This document shows, one piece after another, positions 54,821 through 64,000 of a DNA stretch of 64,000 bases. Numbering within the stretch: position 1 is the stretch's first letter; each line of letters begins with the position of its first letter. Source of the stretch: [Phialemoniopsis] sp. UDSM-2020 (Eukaryota; Ascomycota; Sordariomycetes; Thyridiales; Thyridiaceae); contig JAEILZ010000007.1 of assembly GCA_018873225.1 (NCBI GenBank), positions 558,001 through 622,000 of the forward strand, in the 5' to 3' direction. Both the position numbers and the translations under genes were made by a program. Under the pieces are notes generated by a model. It worked only from the letters and a program-made list of their open reading frames with translations, ran no database searches and had not been told where the DNA came from.

Positions 54821-55231
54821 TTATTGCCCTTGACATCTACTTCGCCAGTAATCCAAAAGGCACTGTCCCATTTCCCTTCCAGCGAGGAATTCTTCGGCTT
54901 CCCAAGTCGGACAACTCCTGCCATACCATTGCAGAGAATAGTAACATTTGCCTTCCAGATCGAAGTCCCCCAATATTCCCTCCAATTCTGGCTCATCGTA
55001 CGCATTGACAACTAGGGGGCCTTTGTCTCGGCGGAACAGGAATCCATCGACGTATCGAATCCAAGCAAGGGAATCTTTGATGTCTGGCTCTGTGTCACAT
55101 TCAAGTATTACGCCATAGAATGTATCTTCACCCCGAATGAAGGTACTGATCACTTCTTTCACCTTTGTCCGGAGGAATGGGAGACCCCCAATGACAGATC
55201 TGCCTATCAACTTTTCTGATGGCACGGACAT
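54821..55231 (-). CDS. Small chromodomain-like protein
   Basis: Single exon, 136 residues. The C-terminal ~60 residues fit a chromodomain: ELEGILGDFDLEGKCYYSLQ, then WYGRSCPTWEAEEFLAG and a closing helix CLLDYW. The PTWE motif and aromatic positions are kept. The N-terminal half (EVISTFIRGEDTFYGVILE, WIRYVDGFLFRR) looks like a second small beta fold, possibly a diverged chromo-like or Tudor-like module. It likely reads a methylated lysine. It is divergent from the coiled-coil gene at 55386, with 154 bases between their starts, so they may share a promoter. Confidence 0.68.
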   Translation of the reverse strand: MSVPSEKLIGRSVIGGLPFLRTKVKEVISTFIRGEDTFYGVILECDTEPDIKDSLAWIRYVDGFLFRRDKGPLVVNAYDEPELEGILGDFDLEGKCYYSLQWYGRSCPTWEAEEFLAGREMGQCLLDYWRSRCQGQ

Positions 55232-55385
55232 CTTCTATTGTGGTGCTGGCCTGGCAAACGTAGTAGCTTAGTTCGTTCTTAAAGGGAATTAGACGTTCAG
55301 TTCCGGCTTTAGGATTCCCAAATATACAAATCAAGCTGAGTTCGCTCGTCATACTCGCATTACTATCCAGCAGTACCAAGAAGAA

Positions 55386-56181
55386 ATGGATCAGGCGCTC
55401 AGGCCTTGCTCGAGTTTGTACTCGTCGGAGTTCTATGACGAAGACCTCCTAAAGCGGCTATCTGGTCAAAACGAGACCCGCGTGATTCAGAGTCTAGAAG
55501 ACGATCAGCGCATTCTCAAACAAGAGCTCTCCTCCCTTCACATCAAGTGGACAGCTTTTTACCAGTTGATGACGGCTGTATCGGAAGTTATAAGCCATTA
55601 TCAGGCTGTCGTTACGGAATCCAAGGAAAGGGAGAGAAATGCGGCCTTGCTCTGGCTTAGGTATCAAGGGATATTTAGATCCCCAAAGTCGAGAAGTCGA
55701 ACTGTGTACGCGGGAAACTGGATATGAACCAGTGCATATTGTCGGACATGAAGAGGCACGACAATCAGTCCATCAGCCTAACGATCTCAGCAAATTTATG
55801 AAATCAATGCCTACATCAAGCAATCGCTCGGACGGCCCTCCAAGGATGACGTCCATTGACAGACTCATAGACCGCTTGGGCCGCAGATCTACAGTCGCTG
55901 TCAGCGCTATCCCACGGCGACTCTCTACGTTAAAAAAGAAACGGACTAGCGCTACAGATAGGATTGAAGAGTTGGTCCGGGAGAATGGCGATCTAGTGCA
56001 GGAGATTCTATACTTTCGGAACCTTACAGAGAATGCTCGTTTCATTGAATACGAGGTTCGCATGTCTATGAATCTCCTGCAACGCTGCCTCCACGATTTC
56101 AATCATGCTATTGAGGTTGCCAACCAGGAATGGGCTGACACGGGCACAGTACCGGCAAGAGCAGAGAGGAGGGTAGGCTGA
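55386..56181 (+). CDS. Coiled-coil protein, unknown function
   Basis: Exons 55386-55660 and 55791-56181 join in phase across a 130 nt intron with a CCTAACG branch motif just before the CAG; 221 residues. The N-terminal half is helical (LLKRLSGQNETRVIQSLEDD, LKQELSSLHIKW). The middle is Ser/Arg-rich (IDRLIDRLGRRS, LSTLKKKRTS). The C-terminal half is a second coil (RIEELVRENGDLVQEILYFR). No family recognised. Without the intron the two halves lie in different frames, which is the main support for splicing. Confidence 0.6.
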
Positions 56182-56223
56182 AGATACACATGGTCATTCA
56201 ATTCGCTGCTTGCCAGGGTAGTT

Positions 56224-56751
56224 TTAATTTCTATTTGAATGACATATAATGACTGTCAAATTCTCCACGCCAAAACATCCATGAGTAGCGAAGTCATCAT
56301 TTGGGCGATTGTAAGCAGCCTCGCACAACATACTCTTTGATGGGCAGATGACGGGTGCACATTTGCAATTCGATGGCAGCATGACTGCCCCGTAGTCGGA
56401 GAATTGCCAAGGCCTTGAGTCGTCCACCGAAGAAATGTCGTAGTATAGATCAGGCTGTGGCGCGAGTCGTGGATCAAAAGTATACTCAAATTGAGTTATG
56501 TATTTCATACCTTTGTTGATTGATACTTTGATTGAGACGCCAACAGCTGCACTCTTGCCAGTCTCTGGCTCTTTCCTGTACCTATCTCTGTATTGTTCAG
56601 TGTATGTGCTCCTACTTGCTAGCGTCTCTGTTCTTGACTCTGTTTCTTGCACGGATTTTAAATAAATAGCATAGGGACACCTATTGATAACACTTATGAA
56701 ACCTTGTTGGCTAGACTTAGATATCATAAAAAGGAGAATCAGCCAATTCAT
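56224..56751 (-). CDS. BYS1-like secreted protein
   Basis: 175 residues from MNWLILLFMI, which acts as a signal peptide, followed by QGFISVINRCPYAIYLKSVQ. The pattern resembles the BYS1 (yeast-phase-specific)/thaumatin-like small secreted fold: LYYDISSVDDSRPWQFSDYG and several Cys (CKCAPVIC, LCEAAYN, GCFG). It is likely secreted or wall-associated; family function is unclear. The frame extends 30 codons upstream, but those are AT-repeat-like and would bury the signal peptide. It marks the left edge of the A+T-rich segment. Confidence 0.65.
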   Translation of the reverse strand: MNWLILLFMISKSSQQGFISVINRCPYAIYLKSVQETESRTETLASRSTYTEQYRDRYRKEPETGKSAAVGVSIKVSINKGMKYITQFEYTFDPRLAPQPDLYYDISSVDDSRPWQFSDYGAVMLPSNCKCAPVICPSKSMLCEAAYNRPNDDFATHGCFGVENLTVIICHSNRN

Positions 56752-56949
56752 AGTGTATATATATATTGAAATATATTCCTCTACACAGTAGTACCCTATT
56801 CTCACAATTGAATTCGAATATATAGATATATATACATACAAATATATATTAAAGCTAAATCCAGCTTATAATTACCTATATAAGCTAATGAGTATATAGT
56901 TATTATTACAGTATAACATACACTATTGTAGATATATACAGTTATTTGT

Positions 56950-57526
56950 ATGATGGATAAGCAACCACAATCAGATACATATACATCTCACTATCTTGAA
57001 CTTCTTGTTGAAAATGATAGAGATGTCCCCTTGCATGTTACTTTGATGACAAAGATCTATTGCTGGCTTCTTCTAGCGGCATTTATAACCCTTCCACAAG
57101 TTATTACATCTTTAACCACATCTGCTGTTATTCTTCAGACAGGAAAGTTCACTAAGCCGGTGCTTAATCTTTTCCAGAAAATCCCCTTTCTAGTTATTTC
57201 AGGGATCTTATGTTTGATCGCAATCATTGGCCTTATACGTACTTGGATTCAAAGAAGGAATAATTGTGTTTGGATCTTGAATAGCATTTTCTTGTAAATA
57301 TTCTGTTCAGCTCTATCCTACGGTGCTAATTGATTCTCTCAGGCCTATTCTAGGAAATTGTGTCTTGGGATTTATGATCACCTTAGTCAATGTCTACACG
57401 GCTCATGATGGTTACTGGACAGCTAGCTCGATTGCAACGATAGCTGTGAGTAGTACAGCAATAGTGGTTTCAGCAATGTCTTGTATCGTCTACTGGCGTC
57501 AGCTAAATGCGCTACGTCAAGGCTGA
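56950..57526 (+). CDS. Four-transmembrane membrane protein, unknown function
   Basis: Exons 56950-57293 and 57343-57526 join in phase (49 nt intron, GCTAATTGA branch) to 175 residues. Four hydrophobic segments are clear: IYCWLLLAAFITLPQVI, FLVISGILCLIAIIGLI, ILGNCVLGFMITLVNVY and IATIAVSSTAIVVSAMSCIV. Short polar loops and a hydrophilic N-terminus surround them. It looks like a small fungal integral membrane protein. The gene is A+T-rich, unlike those left of 56 kb. Confidence 0.7.
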
Positions 57527-57699
57527 TCTCAGCTTTCACATGCGATATCAAAGCCAAAATCAGAGATGTGATATGTATGCCTTTACACGCACAGAAATAT
57601 GTACTGAAAATACACATACATATAGAACTGGATCAGTATATAACACAATATAGATAAGAAAGCAAGTGAGATCAACTTTTATGTACTGTGCAAGCAATC

Positions 57700-58677
57700 A
57701 TGTCCACGAAAGATCGTAGTGACAGGGAGCTAATACCTCAAAGTTTGAGTATCTCTCTACGGGATGCACTAAACACTCCAAACGAGACGCATAATGGGGT
57801 TCTAACTAAGAAAAGAAAAGTTCTTCAGCCTTGCTCTACAAAAGAAATTAAGGAATCGTACACAAAAGTCACGGCTGTTCGCCGCGGTGGGAAACATATT
57901 GACGTTCTCTACGCCAGGAGGGGCAGTTACCCAGTGCTAGCCTTAGGTTTGCAAGGCGCTCAGAAACCTGATCGTCTGACCCATGACAACATACTCCAAC
58001 TGCTCGGCGTGGAAGACAGCAGTGGGATCTCAACAGCGATCATGGAGTTTGTTCCTGTCACCCTCGAACAAATTTGTGCGGTACCTCAAACTCTACAAGA
58101 GAGGGATATCGCCACTGTATCTCTGGATGTATGCATGCCATGCACCTGAACAAGCATGTGTTGATTTGCTTACAGGTCGGACGCGGTCTCACATTTTTAT
58201 TTAAACATGGCCTTGGGAGTAACGACTTGGACATCTCGTTGATTGGGATGACAGAGCACGGGACAGCTAAAATTAGTACTCCTCCTTAGCACTTATGCCT
58301 TTTCTCCCTAATAACGCCGTGATAGTGTATATTGAAACTTTTACAAACAAAGCTATCCAAAATGCGGAACTTTTGGGGGCACTTATGAGAAAGCTGCAAA
58401 CAAAGTCTGGTATAACATGGACTTGGTCGCCCCAGGCATTAATGTTCTTGAAAAGCACACAAACCACTGACATTGAAGATCTTTTAAAGGTACGTTAAGT
58501 ATTATCCTTATATGTTTATAAATATCGATTGTGTGTGTGTGTCTATCTGTTGAAATTATAACATCTAACTGCTTTCTTTAGTGTACTTTTCTAACGAATA
58601 ACTATTCCCCACAATCCTTATCAGTTTTTGTTCTTCACGCAATGTTGAAGACTTGCGAATTTTATACTCCCAAATGA
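57700..58677 (+). CDS. Protein-kinase-like protein lacking catalytic motifs (pseudokinase)
   Basis: Four exons, 57700-58128, 58176-58275, 58326-58489 and 58582-58677, join in phase to 262 residues. Each intron has GT...AG, and a CTAAT/CTAAC motif near the acceptor in the last two. Kinase-like features are LTHDNILQLLGVED, the hinge IMEFVPVTLEQIC, GLTFLFKHGLGSNDLDIS in the catalytic-loop position, TEHGTAKI, and WSPQALMFLKST before the last exon. There is no glycine-rich loop, no HRD and no DFG. It appears to be a degenerate fungal kinase-like protein. The third intron acceptor was chosen to keep phase. Confidence 0.6.
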
Positions 58678-58715
58678 AGGATTCTAGGGGAATTCCTAGA
58701 ATGAGGCTATATACA

Positions 58716-60389
58716 TTAAAAAGTAGGACTTCCGTGCTTTGATAACCGCCAAAATCTATCTTTCCTACTTAACAGTAATTGTCCTTCAGAATCTCCCTTA
58801 AAAAGTCGAGTTCGAATCTTATTATAACCACCATGTTTGTCACAAGTATCATTACAAGCTAAGAATAATTAAATTTATATATTTCACTTTATATATTTTG
58901 AGTTTACTTACCTAATATTGCTGTTGATCCCTCCTTTAGCCGTAGAACTTCGTTGAAAAGGTCGTTTGAGCCTTGAACCTTCAAGATATTCTCATAGCTT
59001 TGAGAAAGGTTAATGTCTACATTATCCCGTTCAATCAGCTTAATCAAAAAGTGCCCTTTTCGTACAAGTCGACTTTTTTCAACTATAGTATGTAGCTCAT
59101 CCCTGACTAGGTTATACAGAGCTGTTCATTGTCAGTGCTGTAAGCCTGGACTTGTAGAGAAGAACCTAAATTACCTGGGCTGCTAACATCCCAATAAAGA
59201 CTTAAAAGTCTGCAACAAGCTCGGCCATGCACGCAATCATCGACAAGCCTGTGTATGTAAAGCAGCTGAGTACTGATTCCTATATCAGTAGCAAAGAAAA
59301 AGACCCAGCCGAACTTTTGCAAGTTCAACGACGTGCCGTAAGGTCCTGCTACCAACATAGACAATTTTTGCACGGATGTGTTAACAAGCCTTGTTGTGGG
59401 GATCCAATGTTTCACATCATCTTTCCTCGCAATAATGGTGATCCGGTTTGTAAAGTGAAAATCCTGGTCCTGCCAAACAATCACAAATGAGGGCCATGTT
59501 ATCGCTGTTCGTAAGCGTAGTCCGGGCGCACAAATGTTGACATGCTGGCCTGGAAAGCACCTCCAATGACTCGGCATGCTGATATAGATTCGTATGTACT
59601 GCGTATCTCCCATGCTGTCTTCGAAAACGGCTCGAGAGATCATATCGACTGGAATATTGCAGTAGGCCAGCAGACATACCCATGCAAGCCAAGAAGAGCC
59701 AAGAAGCGCTATTGCGACTCTCAGCAGCGTGCGCGATAAAGCCTCATATTCCTCTTTAACTATGTGCCGCCAGAGGAAAACAAAGAGGCAAGCCGCGCCT
59801 GCAGCGTGTAGCCTGGCAGTGATATTCGGCCATCGATAGAGTATCGGTGGAAGTCCTTGTGCCAGAGAGAGACACAGACACTAAGTAGTCAGCGTATTGA
59901 GGTCATGGTTGCTCGTTGCTCTGCACCTACAACCCACTCATTGTGGTCCCACTTTAGGTGACTCTGGGGTGGCAGGACTGCCAAGGTGACGTGAGCTACG
60001 ATCTCACATATGACGATCAGCCCCAAGATCTCGTGAAACTTATTGTATAAGAGATGGAATTGGCCCCCAAGTAGTCGGAAGTACGGCCATAAGCAAAGCA
60101 AGATGAAGTTGGAGAGACTAAGGATCCCAAGTCTGAGCATCTTTTCGTGTCGAGATTGTGACAGAAGAACTATCACTAAATTCCCGACTAGAAGAGCCGA
60201 GAGAGTGATGGCACCTAAAATTGTAGGAGCTGGACATTTCCAGGTCCATAACTTAGTGTAGTATAGATATTGCACTGCTCTTAAAGATACTGTTTCACAG
60301 ATCACTTCAAGTGCTTTAAGTATCTTCCATAAGGTAAAAAGACATAGAACAGTAGTTAAAATAACAATATAGTAAATAATTATATCCAT
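58716..60389 (-). CDS. Ferric reductase-like transmembrane flavocytochrome (FRE/NOX family)
   Basis: Exons 60389-59927, 59855-59175, 59106-58912 and 58858-58716 join in phase to 493 residues. Membrane helices carry two bis-His pairs with 13 residues between partners, His119/His133 and His171/His185, as in ferric reductases. Then come the FAD motif HWRCFPGQHVNI and the NAD-site segment LVAGPYGTSLNL with FFATDIGIST. It would move electrons from NADPH through FAD and heme to extracellular iron or copper. The C-terminal two exons match only loosely. It is convergent with the pseudokinase gene, 38 bases apart. Ferric reductases are recurrent Starship cargo. Confidence 0.78.
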
Positions 60390-60606
60390 AAATTAAACAA
60401 TAATAAGTTATTTTAATATTATCTATTTCAAATATATATGTATATTTAATATAAATTAATATATATATATATATTATAAAGGCTTTTTCTTTGAAAAGCT
60501 ATAAATAGCTTTTAAAAAGGGAAAATTATATATTTATAATTAAAGGTATAAAGCTTTTAATATCATAGGTAGAAAGTAGTATAATAAAAGTAAACTCTTT
60601 AAAAAT
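60390..60606. other. Very A+T-rich divergent promoter region
   Basis: It is almost pure A/T with a TATATATATATAT run near 60460 and lies between two divergent genes. It presumably holds both promoters. Confidence 0.55.
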
Positions 60607-62720
60607 ATGCAAGATAATCTTCAGCAATACTTTATAGGCTATGGATGTATCTCACTTAATCAATTATCCTTTCCTAATTCTATGAGACCATACAATTCTA
60701 ATCATGTTGCAGAATTACTTCGAAAATTTCAATTACAAGGCTGTATGTCAACTGATCTGAAAAATGCAATCCCTGCTCTTTTTAGTCCGGCTTTCACTCT
60801 TGAGAACGGAGTGATAAAGGTGCCAAGCAATTTGAGTGTTTCTTGTTTTCATGGGAGACACAGAATTGAAGCAAGGAGATTGCTTTCTCTTGATTCGCAA
60901 GAACCCACATGGGTGGTGGCGTTTTTCAGCCCGGGTAATAAAGCTTCTTACCTCAACACTTTACTTTACTCTTCGTTCTTAATTAACACATAGCTTTATT
61001 AAGATATCCAAAAGGATTTACAAGACTATTTGACCCAAGGCCATACCTATTCGAGACCCTATAGCGATGGAGAAGTGTTCAGACACTATTATATCACTAC
61101 AGAGCCTTTTCCAAAACAAAGATGGCTTGGAGAGCTATCCCCTACTAAAGCTCGAGATCTAAAGCTTTTGGAGAAACGGACAGGTCTTTATCACGCTCTT
61201 GGCACGCTTGTAAACATACATGCGTTTTGGCATGCTTTTCACCTTGGATCATCTGATATTCTCCTCCAGACAAGATGCGAGGAAGTGAGTTTCAAGTTAC
61301 GACATAAAGGTACCTTTAGAAATAACTCACCATATAGGAAATGATTAGATACGTGGACCAGATATTGCGTAATTGGCAGAGGACCATGTCGCCTATAGGC
61401 CCAAACTTCGGCGAAAAAATAGATGAGTACTCTGTAAAAAGAGTCCAACTTAGAGCACCACGCGCCTCTAGACAAGATTATCAATACCTCCAAAGCGCTT
61501 TGGAATGCGGGTCATTATTTCCAAGGATTACAGAGCCGTCGCATCGACAAGAGGTCTCTCAAAACTTACTCCAAAGCGATCGAATCATAACTTTGGAGAC
61601 TTTTCTTCATGACTTGATATATCTCAGGGAGTGCTCGAGAGCGATCAAAGTGCTGATGCCGCGTCTGAGATTGACAACACAGCAGATTCTGTTGTCCAAA
61701 TTCAACCCTCCACGAACGTGCATCGTTCAGACAGATGAAGACCGGTTTGAAAGCTATATCAACGTGCGCAGCTGCTTCATTATACACTACAATCAGCTGT
61801 TCCTGTTCGCAATGCGACACCTTCCAGAACTGGTACAGTGCCAACTTAGAGGACAACGGGAAGAACCCTGCGAATCAAAGGTGCTCGAGCCTCGGGATGG
61901 GGTATGGTTTACCTTCGCATTACTCGCGCAAAAGCTCGGCTTCTCGTCACATAAGATACAGGAGATACTGGAGACGAAGAATCCCCGCCAGACGCTCAAA
62001 GTATGTTTGGAGAAAGTTTATCCTGTTACTTTGTACGGCAAGTCCATTTCTCCCCAGCTTCTAACAAACATCAACGAGCTTCTGCGCACTGAGTTTCACG
62101 GCAAGAAATCAAGAACGCTGTCAGACATGCCATCAATCTCTACTTCAATATCAGATGTACATATTGAGTTGAGGAGTGGAATCCCTGACCAGGAAGGTCA
62201 GAGTGAAGCTTGCTCGTCACTGTTCTACAACGTTATCGGAAAGTCGCTTCAGAACAGCATTCCAGCCAATGAGTATATCACTCCGTTTTACGTGCGTTTA
62301 CAGATATACTGCTGTTTCTTTGGAAGCCCTCTTGATCCTGGTGACTTAGAGATGACCTCTGCTAATGGGACGCAAGAAATTGAGTCTCTTGGTGGATGGG
62401 CGGGGTCATATAAAGATCCGATTCAAGAGAATAATCAGTTGGAAGGCTATAAGGACTTTAAACACCAACAAACATATTCGGATGATAAGCTTGGAAAGAT
62501 AAAATTTCAAGATGAAGAGCAAAATAAGACTTATAATCTACGCTTTCGTGAGGATGCTGTAGAAGACTTTATCAAGCCTTGGCATGGTAAATTCCGAGTA
62601 AATAATATAGGATATGTTGGGAAAGAGATGGTTTGGGAAAGCCTAAAACAGAGTACGCTGTCAGAAAGCGGGCAGATTTTGTTTGAAAAGATTAAGAAAG
62701 AAGAGGAAGAAGAACTTTAG
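60607..62720 (+). CDS. DUF3723 family protein
   Basis: Exons 60607-60934, 61004-61284 and 61338-62720 join in phase to 663 residues. The N-terminus has the DUF3723 hallmarks: YFIGYGCISL, MRPYNSNHVAELLRKFQLQG, GVIKVP and FHGRHRIEAR (residues 81-90), then TWVVAFFSP. The GRHR segment resembles the ParB/sulfiredoxin-type motif GxxRxxA. Next come LGELSPTKARDLKLLEKR, IRYVDQILRNWQ and a long C-terminal region ending in EEEEEL. DUF3723 genes are one of the cargo classes enriched in Starship elements. Molecular function is unknown. The gene is A+T-rich at its 5' end. Confidence 0.8.
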
Positions 62721-62827
62721 TCGTTTCGATACACAACGGCACGGCACATATGTTCTAACCGTATGTACTTCCAGCGGTCTAATAATCAATTCTGAAAGGA
62801 CACAATCACATGTATGTGAAAACGACA

Positions 62828-64000
62828 ATGTCTTATCAATCATTTGCTACGGCTTTATGCTTTTCTCTCCTCTTCTCCGCAAACGCAAACTTCAGGCCAA
62901 ATGCAGAAAACATAGTAGTTTATTGGGGCATGAACCCATTGCCCGAAAGCAAAGAACCAAGAGCTGATCCTCCTATACCAGGTCAAAACTCCTTGAATCA
63001 GACCAACTCGCAAGCAAGGCTGGCTTACTACTGCACTAGTATGTAGCCCAGCTTCAAAATCTTAACCAGCTAACAATTTCTAGATGCTGCGATCGATGTG
63101 AGTAAAACACAATAGAGGTAACGACGCCTGACAATAACAGATAATTCCCTTGGCTTTTCTGACCGAGGTTGTCAATCCGACGGTCAATTTTGCTAGTGCA
63201 GGAAATAATTGTAGCGTCCTTAGAGGAGGCACACTTTTGAGATGCCCTCAAATTGAGTATGGTTGATCGACATCATTCGAGACCATCGCTAAGACCCATC
63301 ATAGGGAGGACATCAAGATATGTCAAAAGAACTATTCAAAGGCCATCATGCTCTCTATTGGGGGAGCCACATATGTAGAAGGCGGCTTTAGCACTGCGGA
63401 CGCCGCCGCCAGAGCGGCAGATCAACTCTGGGCAATGTTCGGGCCGACTCAGTCCAATACCACACTTTGTCGGCCATTCGGCACTGCAGTCATCGATGGA
63501 TTTGACCTTGATTTCGAGTCAACAGTATACAACGCCGTACCTTTCGTCAAGCGGCTGCGTTCCCACATGGATACCGCCACCGCCTCGGGTGACAAGACTT
63601 ACCTGTTATCTGTGACCCCCCAGTGCCCTTTCCCTGATGTGGCAAACAACGATATACTCACAGCTGGAGTGACATTTGACTTCCTCTCTGTTCAATTTTA
63701 CAACAATTACTGCCGTGCATCGTCTTATATCTCCAACCTCAGTCGGCAACCCTCGTTCAACTTTGCAGAGTGGGACCAGTGGACTAGATCGAGCAGCGAG
63801 AATCTAAATACGAAGATTCTATTAGGAATACCAGCGTACAATGGTCAGCACTGCTCCTTTGTGAATAAATATGGGTTCTAACTTCTTTTTGCACAGGCGC
63901 TGGTAGTGGGTACACACCAATTAAATCATTGTTGCCAATCCTTGAATACTGTAGGAAATTTCCGAGCTTTGGTGGCATCATGATGTGGGATGCGTCCCAG
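62828..64000 (+). CDS. GH18 chitinase (class III-type), 3' end beyond window
   Basis: Exons 62828-63038, 63084-63097, 63141-63256, 63305-63843 and 63897 onward join in phase; the second is only 14 nt. A signal peptide (SFATALCFSLLFSANA) precedes NIVVYWGMN. The GH18 signatures are both present: MLSIGGA and the catalytic DGFDLDFES (DxxDxDxE). PAYNGAGSGYTPI and GGIMMWDASQ close the barrel. It should be a secreted endochitinase. The reading frame is still open at the window end, so the C-terminus and any binding module are unseen. Confidence 0.88.

Noticed and set aside
56720..56950. A+T-rich DNA as a centromere or mitochondrial insert
   Set aside because: It is only short and interrupted by spliced nuclear-type genes; no mitochondrial gene was recognised.

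Overview
The window is genomic DNA of a filamentous ascomycete (Pezizomycotina). Genes are split by many 43-130 nt GT-AG introns, often with CTAAC/CTGAC-like branch points just before the acceptor. The proteins belong to fungal families: an Msn2/SebA-type C2H2 factor, VIT/VWA, fungal BTB, DUF7924, DUF3723, BYS1, a Cps1-like glycosyltransferase, a ferric reductase and a GH18 chitinase. No housekeeping operon, tRNA, rRNA or CRISPR was seen. It reads as an accessory, repeat-rich compartment. All gene models were spliced by eye, and family names come from motif recognition, not from searches.

Layout. 0-3 kb: an EF-hand gene fragment and degenerate repeats. 3-6.4 kb: a three-exon gene for a protein made of ten copies of an unrecognised ~90-residue repeat. 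8.2-11.5 kb: a seven-exon gene fusing FHA-like, protein kinase, KilA-N/APSES-like and C2H2 zinc-finger domains. 13.2-14.8 kb: a DUF7924 nuclease-like protein. 17.8-19.8 kb: a bZIP plus C2H2 fusion factor with a GC-AG intron. 20-22.4 kb: a GT2 glycosyltransferase and a small unknown. 23.2-25.8 kb: a chimera of a VIT-domain N-terminus and an Msn2-type factor, divergent from a Myb-like gene. 28-32.7 kb: an unknown, then the intact VIT/VWA gene that donated the chimera's promoter and 5' end. 36-44.3 kb: two BTB paralogues, a class-III aminotransferase and an N-terminal stub of a SNF2-type ATPase whose promoter matches that of the first BTB gene. 44.3-45 kb: a mosaic of inverted gene relics.

46-56.2 kb is a dense block of chromatin-type genes: a JmjC+SET fusion, a Ras-like GTPase, a SIM-RING protein, a BAH-PHD protein (apparently frameshifted), a chromodomain protein and a coiled-coil protein, preceded by a large unknown. 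Reader, writer, eraser and SUMO/ubiquitin-type modules lie side by side, which suggests a mobile or rapidly evolving chromatin island; function is inferred only from domains.

56.7-62.7 kb is visibly more A+T-rich: BYS1-like, four-TM membrane, pseudokinase, ferric reductase and DUF3723 genes, then a chitinase running off the right edge. Ferric reductase and DUF3723 genes are recurrent cargo of Starship giant transposons, so this end may be Starship-derived, although no DUF3435 captain lies in the window.

Between the genes are at least nine families of degenerate dispersed repeats. They include duplicated promoters lacking their genes, hairpin elements, and a family carrying a fragment homologous to the JmjC-SET gene. 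Repeated promoter capture, gene fusion and relic formation are the main themes of the window.
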